Assembly: GCF_022347545.1 (NCBI RefSeq)
Contig: NZ_JAKREW010000001.1
Coordinates: 664,124 to 728,123, forward strand
Length of the DNA: 64,000 bases
DNA from: Terribium retamae
GTDB taxonomy: Bacteria; Pseudomonadota; Alphaproteobacteria; Rhizobiales; Rhizobiaceae
Reading direction: 5' to 3'
The position numbers and the translations under genes were made by a program. The notes under the pieces are model-generated. The model saw only the letters and a list, made by a program, of their open reading frames with translations. It had not been told where the DNA came from and searched no databases. The first letter of the stretch is position 1, and every line of letters starts with the position of its first letter. Shown here in pieces: positions 10,064 to 19,327 of the stretch.

Positions 10064-10591
10064 ATGCATCGCCCAAACTCCTTCGCCGAGGCCCTACACG
10101 CGTCGGAGCCCTTCTCCGCCCATGTTGATAAGCTCGCGCTCTACGGCCGGTTTGTCGGAGCATGGAGTTTCGACGCCAAACGTTGGACCGATGAGGGCAA
10201 GCTGCTCACCGGTCGCGGCGAAATCCATTTCGGCTGGGCGCTGGAGGGACGGGCGATCCAGGACGTTTGGATCCTGCCTGCGCGCGACGCTGGCCCCTCG
10301 CCTGAACTCGGCCCCTGGAAATTTTATGGCACGACTCTTCGGGTCTATGACCCCGGCATCGATGCCTGGCATATCCTGTGGAGCGATCCGCGCACGCAAT
10401 ACTACAGTCGACAGACAGGCCGTTCCGACGGTGCGGACATCGTCCAGCTCGGCAGCGATGACAGCGGAACAAGAACTCGCTGGCGCTTTACCGAAATCAG
10501 CGACCATTCGTTCCGCTGGCTTGGGGAGCGTGCCAGTGATGAAGGAGACTGGCATCTGCAAGTGGAATTCCTGGCGCGACGCATCGCGTGA
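10064..10591 (+). CDS. Conserved hypothetical protein, probably calycin-like
   Basis: A 175-residue soluble protein with no signal peptide or membrane segment. Its pattern GRFVGAWSFDAKRW, GEIHFGWALEGRAIQDVW and GTTLRVYDPGIDAWHILW, with many Trp and Gly and alternating hydrophobics, suggests a small beta-barrel of the kind found in DUF1579-like and nitrobindin-like proteins; this is structural inference, not recognition. The ATG at 10064 has GAGG about six bases upstream; an in-frame ATG at 10028 is possible. It is followed after 36 bp by the VOC gene and is divergent from the AraC regulator. Confidence 0.75.
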   Translation: MHRPNSFAEALHASEPFSAHVDKLALYGRFVGAWSFDAKRWTDEGKLLTGRGEIHFGWALEGRAIQDVWILPARDAGPSPELGPWKFYGTTLRVYDPGIDAWHILWSDPRTQYYSRQTGRSDGADIVQLGSDDSGTRTRWRFTEISDHSFRWLGERASDEGDWHLQVEFLARRIA

Positions 10592-10627
10592 TCTCCCTTT
10601 TAAAAACAACTCAAAGCGAGGTTCAAA

Positions 10628-11005
10628 GTGCTCGACCATGTCTCTATCGGCGTTGCAGACCAATCCCGCTCCAAGACCTTCTATGACGCTGTCCTGGCCC
10701 CGCTCGGCTATTCGTGCCTCAGTGAATTTCCGGGTTCGCTGGGTTACGGTCGCGACGGCGTCTCTCTCTGGATTCTCCAAACTGACCGGCCGGTGCCGGC
10801 CGATATGGCATCGGGTCTTCATTTCTGCTTTGCCGCACCAAACCGGAACAGTGTTCGTGCCTTCCACGCAGCAGCACTTGCTCATGGCGGCGACGACAAT
10901 GGCGAGGCCGGCCTGCGCGCCGATTATGGCGACGGCTATTTCGCGGCCTTTGCCATCGATCCTGACGGCTACAGAATAGAGGCCTATTGCAGTTCAGACG
11001 ACTAA
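10628..11005 (+). CDS. VOC-superfamily (glyoxalase/dioxygenase-like) protein
   Basis: A 125-residue single vicinal-oxygen-chelate module. It begins MLDHVSIGVADQSRSKTFYD, the typical first beta strand with a potential metal-ligand His4, and ends PDGYRIEAYCSSDD, with the usual acidic ligand in the final strand (Glu of RIEAY). Such proteins catalyse metal-dependent isomerisation, dioxygenation or resistance reactions; the substrate cannot be told from sequence. It follows the 10064 gene with a short gap and is probably cotranscribed with it. Confidence 0.88.
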   Translation: MLDHVSIGVADQSRSKTFYDAVLAPLGYSCLSEFPGSLGYGRDGVSLWILQTDRPVPADMASGLHFCFAAPNRNSVRAFHAAALAHGGDDNGEAGLRADYGDGYFAAFAIDPDGYRIEAYCSSDD

Positions 11006-11089
11006 CGCCGATTGTTGCCTGACTGAGCGTTGGCAACTCCCTCATAATAGCGCTACCAATGATCCGGTTGCGCCGAGAGAGGGAACGGC

Positions 11090-11719
11090 ATGCCGAGCTA
11101 CGAAAGCCTCTTCAACGCCTTCGTGACACTGCTCGTGACCATAGACCCACCAGGGCTCGCGCCGCTTTTTCTCGCGGTGACCCGAGGCATGAACAGGGAG
11201 CAGCGCAGCCAGGTATCGGTTCGCGCTTCGATCATCGGTTTTCTGGTCATCGCGCTGTTTGCAGTGGCTGGCGCTTCGATCCTATCGGTATTCGGCATCA
11301 CTCTGCCGGCCTTCCGTGTGGCCGGCGGCTTCCTGCTGTTCTTCATCGCCTTCGAGATGGTTTTCGAACGTCGGCAGGATCGCAAAGAAAAAAGCGCGGA
11401 TGTAGCGATCACCAAGGATCACATCCACAACATCGCGGCTTTTCCGCTGGCCATCCCACTGATCGCCGGCCCTGGCGCCATCTCGGCCACCGTCCTGCTG
11501 TCGAGTTCGTTTCAAGGTATCGGCGGTCAGTTGGCGTTGCTCGCCATCATCCTGGCCTGCCTGCTCATCACCTATCTGGTGTTCGTGTTGGCGGAACGCA
11601 TCGACGGAATTCTCGGACAGACCGGACGCTCGATCCTGACCAGACTGCTCGGAGTGATCCTGGCCGCGCTGGCTGTCCAGTTCGTAGCCGACGGCATCAA
11701 GGCCTTGGCCGCGGGCTGA
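11090..11719 (+). CDS. MarC-family (UPF0056) inner-membrane protein
   Basis: A 209-residue polytopic protein with about six hydrophobic segments. The family hallmark TIDPPGLAPLFLAVTRGM is present at residues 18-35, and the second half contains FPLAIPLIAGPGAISATVLL, the standard MarC repeat. Function in the family is unresolved; an early link to multiple antibiotic resistance in E. coli was later withdrawn. A purine-rich GAGAGAGGGAACGGC precedes the ATG. It appears to be a single-gene unit, convergent with the OsmC gene. Confidence 0.9.
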   Translation: MPSYESLFNAFVTLLVTIDPPGLAPLFLAVTRGMNREQRSQVSVRASIIGFLVIALFAVAGASILSVFGITLPAFRVAGGFLLFFIAFEMVFERRQDRKEKSADVAITKDHIHNIAAFPLAIPLIAGPGAISATVLLSSSFQGIGGQLALLAIILACLLITYLVFVLAERIDGILGQTGRSILTRLLGVILAALAVQFVADGIKALAAG

Positions 11720-11776
11720 TCGCTTCCCAACGGCGTGATCGAACCGGCAAGATCGATCAGACGCCAATCAGCGCGG

Positions 11777-12223
11777 TCATACACCGGCCGGGCTAGGCAA
11801 TTGTGCAGCCGTATCGATTACTTCGAAGTCGTGCGTCACCGTCGCTGTCTTGCCCATCATTATGGACGCGGAGCAGTATTTTTCCGCCGACAGCTGAACC
11901 GCGCGCTTGACCTTGTCGTGTGACAAATTTTTGCCCTTGACGATGAAGTGCATATGGATGCGCGTGAAAACCTTCGGATCCGTCGGCGCACGATCGGAAT
12001 CCAGCTCCACAACACAATCCTCGACCTGCTCGCGCCCCTTTTCCAAAATGTGCACGACGTCGATGGCCGAGCAGCCGCCAGTTCCGATCAAGAGCAATTC
12101 CATCGGGCTTGGGCCGGGGGTCTTGCCGTCGTCGCCATACGTCGTGCCGAGAACCAGCTTGTGACCACTCGCAGACTCGCCCACGAAGGTACGCCCCTCG
12201 ACCCATTTGATACGCGCCTTCAT
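11777..12223 (-). CDS. OsmC/Ohr-family peroxidase-like protein
   Basis: A 148-residue protein with the two redox cysteines of the OsmC family: Cys51 in GTGGCSAIDVV and Cys117 in EKYCSASIMMG. The C-terminal part KTATVTHDFEVID is also typical, and the closest subgroup is the YhfA-like OsmC proteins. OsmC proteins reduce organic hydroperoxides in the cytoplasm using the cysteine pair. The start MKARIKWVEG at 12223 is preceded by AAGGA; a longer open frame to 12349 runs back into the neighbouring gene and is unlikely to be translated. Confidence 0.9.
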   Translation of the reverse strand: MKARIKWVEGRTFVGESASGHKLVLGTTYGDDGKTPGPSPMELLLIGTGGCSAIDVVHILEKGREQVEDCVVELDSDRAPTDPKVFTRIHMHFIVKGKNLSHDKVKRAVQLSAEKYCSASIMMGKTATVTHDFEVIDTAAQLPSPAGV

Positions 12224-12251
12224 CCTCGTGTCCTTACCTGCCTCAACCGCC

Positions 12252-13166
12252 CTACGGCATTTCTGCCAGCAAAGCCTTGACCACATTGGCCGAATTCGTT
12301 GACGCCAGCGCCATGAAAGTCGCCATCTGATTGGCGCCTTCTCCGCCACCGGCGAGATCCGACAGGCTCCGCACCGCCAGGAACGGAACCCCGTTGCTGT
12401 AGGTCACATGCGCGACCGCAGCACTTTCCATGTCGAGCACTTTGGCGTCGAAGGTCCTGTGCACATAGTCGCGAAACTCGGCATTGTCGACGAAAGCCTG
12501 GCCCGAAACACCGTTGCCGCCGACGATGATCTTCGGCGGTTTGGCAAGGCATTTGTTTTCCGGTGCGCATGCTTGCAGGTCGAGCTTGGCCGCAACCTTG
12601 CGAGCCACCTCCAGCAATGCTGGATCGGATGAGAACCAGAACTTCGTCTCCTCGCCGCCCTTGCGGGTGACAGTCACCGAACGCGGCACGATCATTCCGT
12701 AACCGGCAAATTGATCCTTGGAGATGAAGGGCGGAATTTCGTAACCATCGCCGACTTTGCGCGCGAAAACCGCCTCGAGATATTCCCCCCACCGATCCGC
12801 AACGACGACGTCGCCTATGTTGAGCGCAGGGTCAACGCCACCGGCGATGCCTGAAAATATCACGGAGGTCACGACAAAGCGGTCGAGCGCCGACTGCGTG
12901 GTCATTGCCGCGTTGACCATGCTGACACCGCTGAGGAACAGCACGACATCCTTGCCGGCGAGCTTTCCAGTGATGAATTTGCGCCCGTTGATTTCGTGTT
13001 CGACCTGATCGGAGAGATCGGCCTGGAGAGAGATCCATTCGGGTGGAAAGGCAGAAACGACCGCGATGCGTGGTTTGTCATCAAGCCGCTCCGCTGCCGA
13101 AACGGCAGCGGACAACGCAGCGAAGAACAGCAGGCCGAACGTCATCACGCGTGCGAAGGCACTCAT
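12252..13166 (-). CDS. Exported MTA/SAH-nucleosidase-like (phosphorylase-fold) protein
   Basis: A 304-residue protein of the nucleoside phosphorylase/5'-methylthioadenosine nucleosidase superfamily. An N-terminal signal peptide (hydrophobic residues 8-24, cleaved near VSAAE) precedes the domain. Family features are RIAVVSAFPPEW at its start, IFSGIAGGVDPALNIGDVVV, a MESAAVAHV block supplying the purine-binding Glu and ribose contact, and the general-acid Asp in VRSLSDLAGG. Export is unusual because MTA and SAH are cytoplasmic, so the substrate may be a periplasmic purine nucleoside. It lies 28 bp upstream of the OsmC gene on the same strand. Confidence 0.85.
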   Translation of the reverse strand: MSAFARVMTFGLLFFAALSAAVSAAERLDDKPRIAVVSAFPPEWISLQADLSDQVEHEINGRKFITGKLAGKDVVLFLSGVSMVNAAMTTQSALDRFVVTSVIFSGIAGGVDPALNIGDVVVADRWGEYLEAVFARKVGDGYEIPPFISKDQFAGYGMIVPRSVTVTRKGGEETKFWFSSDPALLEVARKVAAKLDLQACAPENKCLAKPPKIIVGGNGVSGQAFVDNAEFRDYVHRTFDAKVLDMESAAVAHVTYSNGVPFLAVRSLSDLAGGGEGANQMATFMALASTNSANVVKALLAEMP

Positions 13167-13212
13167 GTCACAGTTCCTCGCCAGATCATCATGTCAGGGC
13201 TGTCGGCAGAAA

Positions 13213-13746
13213 TCAGAACGGGATTTCGTCGTCCAGTTCGCGCGAACCGCCACCCCCACCGCCGCGATTGCCGTTCCCGCCGCCAAAGCCACCGCCGGAG
13301 CTGCGACCGCCACCGAAATCACTGGGGCCGGATTGACCGAAGCTGTCACGGTTGCCGCCGGAATAACCGACCTGGCCGCCTTCGCCCTGCCCACCGCGCG
13401 CATCGAGCATCTGCAATTCACCACGGAACTTCTGCAGCACGACTTCGGTCGTATAGCGCTCCTGGCCGCTCTGGTCCTGCCATTTACGCGTCTGCAATTG
13501 GCCCTCGACATAAACCTTCATGCCCTTCTTCAGATATTGCTCGGCCACCTTGGCGAGTTGGTCATTGAAGATCACGACATTGTGCCACTCGGTTTTTTCC
13601 TTGCGCTCGCCCGAATTCTTGTCGCGCCAGGTTTCCGATGTGGCGACACGGATATTGACGACCGGGTCACCCGAATTCAGCCGGCGGATTTCAGGGTCCG
13701 CGCCCAGATTGCCCACCAAAATGACCTTGTTGACGCTACCAGCCAT
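13213..13746 (-). CDS. ssb: Single-stranded DNA-binding protein
   Basis: Coats single-stranded DNA in replication, recombination and repair. The 177-residue protein begins [19 protein letters not shown] (OB-fold, residues 1-110) and continues into a Gly/Arg/Ser-rich linker. It ends in the acidic tip DDEIPF that recruits partner enzymes. The ATG at 13746 has GGAG five bases upstream; a GTG immediately before it is too close to that site. An SOS box lies 99 bp upstream (13845-13859), so the gene is probably induced by DNA damage with uvrA. Confidence 0.97.
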   Translation of the reverse strand: MAGSVNKVILVGNLGADPEIRRLNSGDPVVNIRVATSETWRDKNSGERKEKTEWHNVVIFNDQLAKVAEQYLKKGMKVYVEGQLQTRKWQDQSGQERYTTEVVLQKFRGELQMLDARGGQGEGGQVGYSGGNRDSFGQSGPSDFGGGRSSGGGFGGGNGNRGGGGGGSRELDDEIPF

Positions 13747-13844
13747 CACACATCTCCGCGCTCATCCGAAACCAATTCTCGCCGCACCATATAGGCTGGG
13801 TGACCTGCCCGCCTCCACGGACACGCCTTTCCCACAAGGTTTTT

Positions 13845-13859
13845 GTTCTATTTATGTTC
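13845..13859 (-). promoter_or_regulatory. LexA/SOS box of ssb
   Basis: GTTC-N7-GTTC, exact match to the alphaproteobacterial SOS box (GTTC at 13845-13848 and at 13856-13859, spacer TATTTAT). It lies 99 bp upstream of the ssb start. The matching box before uvrA makes chance occurrence less likely. LexA binding here is inferred. Confidence 0.75.
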
Positions 13860-13954
13860 TAATTCTTAATACACCGACTTGTCAAGGAATGTCAGCAAAG
13901 ACGCTTGTGTAAACGTATTTCTGAAGCTTGCGCGGAAAGGCTATTGCCAAATCT

Positions 13955-13970
13955 ATAAGTATCCACTTAT
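13955..13970. promoter_or_regulatory. Inverted-repeat operator for the ArsR-type regulator
   Basis: A perfect palindrome ATAAGT-ATCC-ACTTAT ends 9 bases before the ATG of the ArsR-type gene. Such A/T-rich dyads are standard operators of ArsR repressors, implying autoregulation. No Shine-Dalgarno fits between the operator and the ATG, so the mRNA may be leaderless or have a very short leader. Confidence 0.7.
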
Positions 13971-13979
13971 GCTTTTGAC

Positions 13980-14294
13980 ATGATCGAATCCGAAATCTTC
14001 AAAGCCCTGGCCGACCCTACCCGCCGCGCGCTGTTCGAACGACTTGCCGCAGACGAGATGACCGTTTCTGAATTGCGTACTGGCACACCCATCTCGCAGC
14101 CTGCCGTCTCGCAGCACCTCGCGGTGTTGCGCAATGCCGGACTGGTGAGTGAGCGACGCGTCGGACGCAACGCCTTCTACCGGGCCGACCCGGAAGGGCT
14201 GTCACCGCTATTCACTTGGGTCGAACGCTACCGCGCCTTCTGGCCTGAGCGCATCGAAAGGCTGAAGACCGTGCTGAAGGAGATGGATCAATGA
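13980..14294 (+). CDS. ArsR/SmtB-family transcriptional repressor
   Basis: A 104-residue winged-helix regulator. It starts MIESEIFKALADPTRRALFE, has the recognition-helix block ISQPAVSQHLAVLRNAGLV and the wing SERRVGRNAFYRADPEGL. No CxC or other metal-binding cysteines are present, so it is not the metal-sensing type; it matches the subgroup paired with SRPBCC/AHSA1 proteins. Its stop overlaps the SRPBCC start (ATGA, 14291-14294), so the two are translationally coupled. A palindromic operator lies just upstream. Confidence 0.92.
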   Translation: MIESEIFKALADPTRRALFERLAADEMTVSELRTGTPISQPAVSQHLAVLRNAGLVSERRVGRNAFYRADPEGLSPLFTWVERYRAFWPERIERLKTVLKEMDQ

Positions 14295-14758
14295 CCCATG
14301 AAAAACCTTGCCACGAAGACATCGTTCTCGAATGCGATTTGCCGCAGGCACCGGAAAAGGTGTGGCGTGCGCTTACCGAGCCGGAAATCGTCGCCGCCTG
14401 GCTGATGCCGAACGACATCAAAGCCGAAACGGGGCATCGTTTTTCGCTCGGGGCTGAAGGCCGCATCGATTGCAAGGTTCTTGATGCAGAGCCCGGAAGG
14501 CTGCTGCGCTATTCCTGGCGCGAGCAAGGCACCGCGGGATCGGAGCAGGCGCAAGGCTTCGCCAGCGTGGTTACTTTCGAATTGGAACCTTCGGCAAGCG
14601 GCGGAACGCATTTACGTGTCGTCCATGACGGTTTCGTCGCAATCACGACAATGGCCTGCAGCATCGCCGGTGCCAAATGCAGCGTCACCATCAATGCGTT
14701 GAAGAACAACAAACCGCTCGCCATTACCAATGCACCACAATGGCGCATGGCGGCCTGA
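14291..14758 (+). CDS. SRPBCC (AHSA1-like) domain protein
   Basis: A 155-residue START-like protein with the AHSA1 signature: a first strand followed by [24 protein letters not shown], then the central blocks [15 protein letters not shown] and [11 protein letters not shown]. The fold forms a hydrophobic ligand cavity; the natural ligand is unknown. Translational coupling with the ArsR-type repressor suggests that the regulator senses the compound this protein handles. The C-terminal segment from about residue 120 is less typical of the family and ends APQWRMAA. Confidence 0.87.
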   Translation: MTHEKPCHEDIVLECDLPQAPEKVWRALTEPEIVAAWLMPNDIKAETGHRFSLGAEGRIDCKVLDAEPGRLLRYSWREQGTAGSEQAQGFASVVTFELEPSASGGTHLRVVHDGFVAITTMACSIAGAKCSVTINALKNNKPLAITNAPQWRMAA

Positions 14759-14774
14759 ACCGAGAAGGAACAAG

Positions 14775-15383
14775 ATGATGTCCGGCATTGCCAACCTCGT
14801 GCCCATGGTGATCGAGCAGTCGAGCCGCGGCGAACGCTCCTTCGACATTTTCTCCCGGCTGCTGCGCGAGCGCATCATTTTCGTCAACGGCCAGATCGAG
14901 GACAACATGGCCGCAATCATCTGCGCGCAGTTGCTCACGCTGGAGGCAGACAATCCCGAGAAGGAGGTGTCGCTTTACATCAACTCTCCAGGTGGCGTGG
15001 TGAGTTCCGGCTTCGCCATCTACGACACGATGCGTTACATCTCTTGCCCGATATCCACGGTCTGCATGGGCTTTGCTGCCTCCATGGGTTCGTTCCTGCT
15101 GATGGCTGGCGACGCCGGTCGACGCATCGCCCTTCCCAACAGCAAGATCGTGCTGCACCAGCCGCTAGGCGGCTTCCAGGGCCAGGCATCCGACATCCAG
15201 CGTCACGCCGAGGACATCCTGAAAACCAAGCGACAGATGATCGACCTGTACGCCCGGCATTGCGGCCGCACCACCGGGGAGGTCGAGGCCACGCTCGACC
15301 GCGACCATTTCATGAATGCCGAGGAAGCCAAGGCTTGGGGGCTGGTCGACCATGTTTATGACTCGCGAAAACGGGCAGCGTGA
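14775..15383 (+). CDS. clpP: ATP-dependent Clp protease proteolytic subunit (paralogue)
   Basis: A 202-residue ClpP serine peptidase. The catalytic triad is visible as Ser104 in [11 protein letters not shown], His128 in IVLHQPLGG and Asp177 in [11 protein letters not shown]; substrate-loop SPGGVVSSG is intact. AAGGA lies just upstream of the paired ATG codons at 14775 and 14778. No tig, clpX or lon genes are nearby, so this looks like one of the extra ClpP copies common in Hyphomicrobiales rather than the main clpP-clpX gene. It follows the ArsR-SRPBCC pair by 16 bp and may be cotranscribed. Confidence 0.94.
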   Translation: MMSGIANLVPMVIEQSSRGERSFDIFSRLLRERIIFVNGQIEDNMAAIICAQLLTLEADNPEKEVSLYINSPGGVVSSGFAIYDTMRYISCPISTVCMGFAASMGSFLLMAGDAGRRIALPNSKIVLHQPLGGFQGQASDIQRHAEDILKTKRQMIDLYARHCGRTTGEVEATLDRDHFMNAEEAKAWGLVDHVYDSRKRAA

Positions 15384-15458
15384 AGTCCCAGATCATCTGA
15401 CTAATAGAAGGTTGAGCCGGCACTGGTCGTGTCGGTTCATTACGCTTATGTTCCGGCG

Positions 15459-15734
15459 ATGACCTCTATGGCCGCCCCTGCACTCGCAACTCTCGTGATA
15501 ATCCTCTCGGCTTCGGCAGCATTGGCCGGAGACACGGGCAAACAGGTGCAAAAGCCGCTGCCCGGTGTCAACGGAGGCTACAGCATCGTCAAGCCGGCAG
15601 CCCCGCAACCTGAACCGGACGATTACGACCCCGCCACAGGTCGTCAGTTCAAGATCGGCAATATGGATGTACGGATTTCCGGATCGGTGACCGTGGATAT
15701 CGGTGCTGGTGATATTTCCACACCACGACGCTGA
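15459..15734 (+). CDS. Small secreted hypothetical protein
   Basis: A 91-residue product with an N-terminal signal sequence (hydrophobic to about residue 23, cleavage after SAALA) and a mature part of about 68 residues. This contains a Pro-rich stretch, PAAPQPEPDDYDPATG, then a strand-rich end, NMDVRISGSVTVDIGAGD. I do not recognise the family. An alternative GTG start at 15429 would add ten residues. A good terminator follows 30 bp downstream, supporting a real transcription unit. Confidence 0.62.
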   Translation: MTSMAAPALATLVIILSASAALAGDTGKQVQKPLPGVNGGYSIVKPAAPQPEPDDYDPATGRQFKIGNMDVRISGSVTVDIGAGDISTPRR

Positions 15735-15764
15735 ATTAGAGCCGGTGCATTGACCAATAAGAAC

Positions 15765-15801
15765 AGCCCCGCCGCAGCGTTTGCATGCGGACGGGGCTTT
15801 T
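15765..15801 (+). terminator. Rho-independent terminator after the small secreted-protein gene
   Basis: A GC-rich stem pairs AGCCCCG with CGGGGCT and extends through CCGCA/TGCGG with one bulged A; a short T tract (TTTT) follows on the plus strand. It sits 30 bp after the stop codon at 15734. Confidence 0.75.
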
Positions 15802-16251
15802 AAGGGCTGTACCCAAATCTACCGGGAGCGTTTTACCGGTTTTGGGATTTCGGGTGCTTCGCGGCTCACAGCCGACGACCCGACTAGTAGTCTCTGATTG
15901 TGAGGGATCGACAGGTCACCGCTTGCCTCGGATAGGCGCTGCCTTCCTGACACTTATGCCTGCCGCGGCTCCAACGACAGTTGGAGCCCGTAGGGACTGT
16001 CCGGTGGGGTCATACCTCGCTCCTTCTGTTGGTTGCTCTTGCCGTCTTCCTGAACTCTCACTCGTCTGGTCTGCGGCGCCTCGCAGACCGCCTTCCGGCT
16101 CGAGGATCGCCAGTGGGCGATCGGTTCAGGCGACGGAACAACCTTGCGCTTTCACTTCCGCAGCGTCAACCGGCAGCCAGCCGATTCCAAAAATTGTGAT
16201 CGGAACGGTCCGGAACGTCACGTTCTGCTGACATAGCATTGTCAGGAGCAC
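15802..16251. other. 450-bp intergenic region without a convincing gene
   Basis: No ORF here has convincing codon or protein character; the longest (148 codons, plus strand, 15785-16231) has a low-complexity translation with no family resemblance. The stretch holds a perfect 7-bp hairpin (15969-15975 with 15980-15986) and a short palindrome GAACGT-C-ACGTTC just before the uvrA control region. On the minus strand a 19-codon ORF (16013 down to 15954) has AAGGAG six bases upstream. It may encode a structured RNA; I could not match it to tmRNA, RNase P RNA, SRP RNA or 6S RNA. Confidence 0.4.
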
Positions 16252-16266
16252 GTTCGGCCTTTGTTC
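16252..16266 (+). promoter_or_regulatory. LexA/SOS box of uvrA
   Basis: GTTC-N7-GTTC, an exact alphaproteobacterial SOS box (spacer GGCCTTT), 140 bp upstream of the uvrA start. uvrA is a well-established LexA target in alphaproteobacteria, so this site is highly credible. Confidence 0.85.
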
Positions 16267-16405
16267 TTTTTTGCTTGCTCGCCCGCGCGAAAGGCGGTTA
16301 AACGCTGAAATGTTGGGGATCTCTCGATCTCGCGGCGATAATACCCATATGAGCGGGCGGCGGCAGGTTCGCCAATCCGAGATCTTGCAGAGGCGGCGGA
16401 CCGGC

Positions 16406-19327
16406 ATGGCCGACCATAAATATATTTCCATTCGCGGCGCGCGCGAACACAATCTGAAAAACGTCGACCTGGATCTGCCCCGCGACAGCCTTGTCGTCAT
16501 GACCGGCCTGTCCGGTTCGGGCAAGTCCTCACTCGCGTTCGACACTATCTATGCCGAGGGCCAGCGTCGCTATGTCGAGAGCCTTTCGGCCTATGCGCGT
16601 CAGTTCTTGGAAATGATGCAGAAGCCGGACGTCGACCAAATCGACGGCCTGTCGCCGGCCATCTCGATCGAGCAGAAAACGACGTCGCGCAATCCGCGCT
16701 CGACAGTCGGCACCGTTACCGAAATCTACGACTATATGCGCCTCCTGTTTGCGCGCGTCGGTGTGCCCTATTCACCAGCCACCGGCCTGCCGATCGAGAG
16801 CCAGACCGTTTCCCAGATGGTCGATCGCGTCTTGGCCCTGGAGGAAGGCACACGCCTCTACATCACCGCGCCGATGGTTCGCGGCCGCAAGGGCGAATAC
16901 AAGAAGGAACTGCTGGAACTCCAGAAGAAGGGCTTCCAGCGCGTCAAGGTCGACGGCATCTTCTACGAGATCGCCGACGTGCCGGCACTCGACAAGAAAT
17001 ACAAGCACGACATCGATGTTGTCGTCGACCGCATCGTCGTTCGTGCCGACCTTGCCACGCGCTTGGCCGACTCCATGGAAACCGCCCTCAAACTTGCAGA
17101 CGGTTTGGCTGTCGCGGAATTCGCCGACCGGCCCTTGCCAGCCGAAGCAACGGCGGAAGAATCTGCCTATAAATCCAAGAACGAGACGCACGAACGTATC
17201 CTTTTTTCGGAAAAGTTCGCTTGTCCGGTTTCCGGCTTCACCATCCCGGAAATCGAACCAAGGCTGTTTTCCTTCAACAACCCGTTCGGCGCCTGTCCGA
17301 CCTGCGATGGCCTCGGTAGCCAGCGCGCCATCGACGAAAACCTGGTCGTGCCCGACGATAATGTGACCTTGCGCGACGGCGCGGTGGCACCTTGGGCGAA
17401 GTCCACCTCGCCATACTACTCCCAGACGCTGGAAGCTTTGGGCAAGGTCTATGACTTCAAGCTTGGCGACAAGTTCAAGGATCTGAGAGAAGAGGCCAAG
17501 CAGGCCATCCTGCGTGGGACCGGCGAGCGCGAAGTCACTTTCAATTATGACGACGGCCTGCGCTCCTACAAGACCACCAAGACCTTCGAGGGCGTGATTC
17601 CCAACCTCGAACGGCGCTGGAAAGAAACGGAATCGGCATGGATGCGCGAAGAAATCGAGCGCTTCATGGCTGCCACACCCTGCCCCGCGTGCGGCGGCTA
17701 TCGGCTGAAGCCGGAGGCGCTGGCAGTAAAGATCGCCGGCAAACACATTGGCGAAGTGACGGAGCTGTCGATCCGCAAGGCCGACCTGTGGTTCAATGAA
17801 CTGCCGGCGCAACTGAACGAAAAGCAAAACGAAATCGCCATCCGCATCTTGAAGGAGATCCGCGAGCGGCTGCGTTTCCTCAACGATGTCGGTCTTGACT
17901 ACCTGACGCTGTCGCGCAATTCCGGCACGCTTTCCGGCGGTGAAAGCCAGCGTATCCGCCTCGCCTCGCAGATCGGCTCGGGCCTCACCGGCGTGCTTTA
18001 TGTGCTGGACGAGCCGTCGATCGGCCTGCACCAGCGCGACAATGCGCGCCTGCTGGACACGCTGAAACACCTGCGCGACATCGGCAACACGGTGATCGTC
18101 GTCGAACATGACGAGGACGCCATCCTGACTGCCGACTATGTCGTTGATATCGGGCCGGCAGCGGGCATTCATGGCGGCCGTATCATTGCGCAAGGCACGC
18201 CGCGCGACGTCATGGCAAACCCGGCCTCCATTACCGGCAAATATCTTTCCGGAGAGCTCGAGGTTGCCACACCAACCGAACGACGCCCCGGTAAGAAGGG
18301 CAAGCGCGTCAAGGTTGTCGGCGCCCGCGGCAACAATCTGAAGAACGTCACCGCCGAGTTTCCGCTCGGCACGTTCACTGCGGTGACTGGCGTTTCCGGC
18401 GGCGGTAAGTCGACCTTCCTGATCGAGACGCTGTTCAAGGCAGCGTCGCGCCGCATCATGGGATCGCGTGAACATCCTGCCGAGCACGATCGCATCGAGG
18501 GTCTGGAGTTCCTCGACAAGGTCATCGACATCGACCAGAGCCCGATCGGCCGTACCCCGCGTTCCAACCCGGCAACCTATACCGGCGCCTTCACGCCGAT
18601 CCGCGACTGGTTTGCCGGCCTGCCCGAAGCCAAGGCGCGCGGCTACCAGCCCGGCCGCTTCTCCTTCAATGTCAAAGGTGGCCGCTGCGAGGCATGCCAG
18701 GGCGACGGCGTCATCAAGATCGAGATGCACTTTCTGCCGGACGTCTATGTCACCTGCGACGTCTGCCACGGCAAGCGCTACAACCGAGAAACCCTGGACG
18801 TTACCTTCAAGGGAAAGTCGATCGCTGATGTGCTCGATATGACCGTCGAGGAAGGCGTCGAGTTTTTCGCCGCGGTGCCTGCGGTGCGCGACAAGCTGAT
18901 CACGCTCAACCAGGTCGGCCTTGGCTATATCCACATCGGACAGCAGGCAACCACGTTGTCGGGTGGCGAGGCGCAGCGAATCAAGCTCGCCAAGGAACTG
19001 TCGCGCAAGGCCACCGGCAAGACGCTCTATATACTCGACGAGCCGACCACGGGATTGCATTTCCACGATGTGGCGAAGCTCTTGGAAGTGCTGCATGAAT
19101 TGGTCGACCAGGGCAACACGGTGATCGTGATCGAGCACAATCTCGAGGTCATCAAGACAGCAGACTGGGTGCTCGACCTCGGCCCCGAAGGCGGCGATGG
19201 CGGCGGTGAGCTGGTGGCTTCCGGCACGCCGGAAGATATCGTCGCCGAGCCGCGCTCCTATACCGGCCAATTCCTCAAGGAACTTCTGGAGCGTCGGCCG
19301 AAAGGCAAACGCGAGGCGGCCGAGTGA
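16406..19327 (+). CDS. uvrA: UvrABC excinuclease ATPase subunit A
   Basis: Damage-recognition ATPase of nucleotide excision repair. The 973-residue protein starts [20 protein letters not shown]; an upstream open frame to 16271 does not resemble the family. Two ABC modules are clear: Walker A sites [12 protein letters not shown] and [11 protein letters not shown], and signature motifs [19 protein letters not shown] and [16 protein letters not shown]. Zinc-finger cysteines occur in [13 protein letters not shown] and in CEACQGDG with [10 protein letters not shown]. An SOS box lies upstream. A DUF302 gene overlaps the stop codon (GTGA). Confidence 0.98.
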   Translation: MADHKYISIRGAREHNLKNVDLDLPRDSLVVMTGLSGSGKSSLAFDTIYAEGQRRYVESLSAYARQFLEMMQKPDVDQIDGLSPAISIEQKTTSRNPRSTVGTVTEIYDYMRLLFARVGVPYSPATGLPIESQTVSQMVDRVLALEEGTRLYITAPMVRGRKGEYKKELLELQKKGFQRVKVDGIFYEIADVPALDKKYKHDIDVVVDRIVVRADLATRLADSMETALKLADGLAVAEFADRPLPAEATAEESAYKSKNETHERILFSEKFACPVSGFTIPEIEPRLFSFNNPFGACPTCDGLGSQRAIDENLVVPDDNVTLRDGAVAPWAKSTSPYYSQTLEALGKVYDFKLGDKFKDLREEAKQAILRGTGEREVTFNYDDGLRSYKTTKTFEGVIPNLERRWKETESAWMREEIERFMAATPCPACGGYRLKPEALAVKIAGKHIGEVTELSIRKADLWFNELPAQLNEKQNEIAIRILKEIRERLRFLNDVGLDYLTLSRNSGTLSGGESQRIRLASQIGSGLTGVLYVLDEPSIGLHQRDNARLLDTLKHLRDIGNTVIVVEHDEDAILTADYVVDIGPAAGIHGGRIIAQGTPRDVMANPASITGKYLSGELEVATPTERRPGKKGKRVKVVGARGNNLKNVTAEFPLGTFTAVTGVSGGGKSTFLIETLFKAASRRIMGSREHPAEHDRIEGLEFLDKVIDIDQSPIGRTPRSNPATYTGAFTPIRDWFAGLPEAKARGYQPGRFSFNVKGGRCEACQGDGVIKIEMHFLPDVYVTCDVCHGKRYNRETLDVTFKGKSIADVLDMTVEEGVEFFAAVPAVRDKLITLNQVGLGYIHIGQQATTLSGGEAQRIKLAKELSRKATGKTLYILDEPTTGLHFHDVAKLLEVLHELVDQGNTVIVIEHNLEVIKTADWVLDLGPEGGDGGGELVASGTPEDIVAEPRSYTGQFLKELLERRPKGKREAAE

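Noticed and set aside
15785..16231. 148-codon plus-strand ORF
   Set aside because: Composition is unlike a protein, no ribosome site, and it begins inside the terminator hairpin.
15802..16251. Known housekeeping RNA (tmRNA, RNase P RNA, SRP RNA, 6S RNA)
   Set aside because: No tag-peptide, tRNA-like ends, RNase P core or SRP tetraloop sequences were found.
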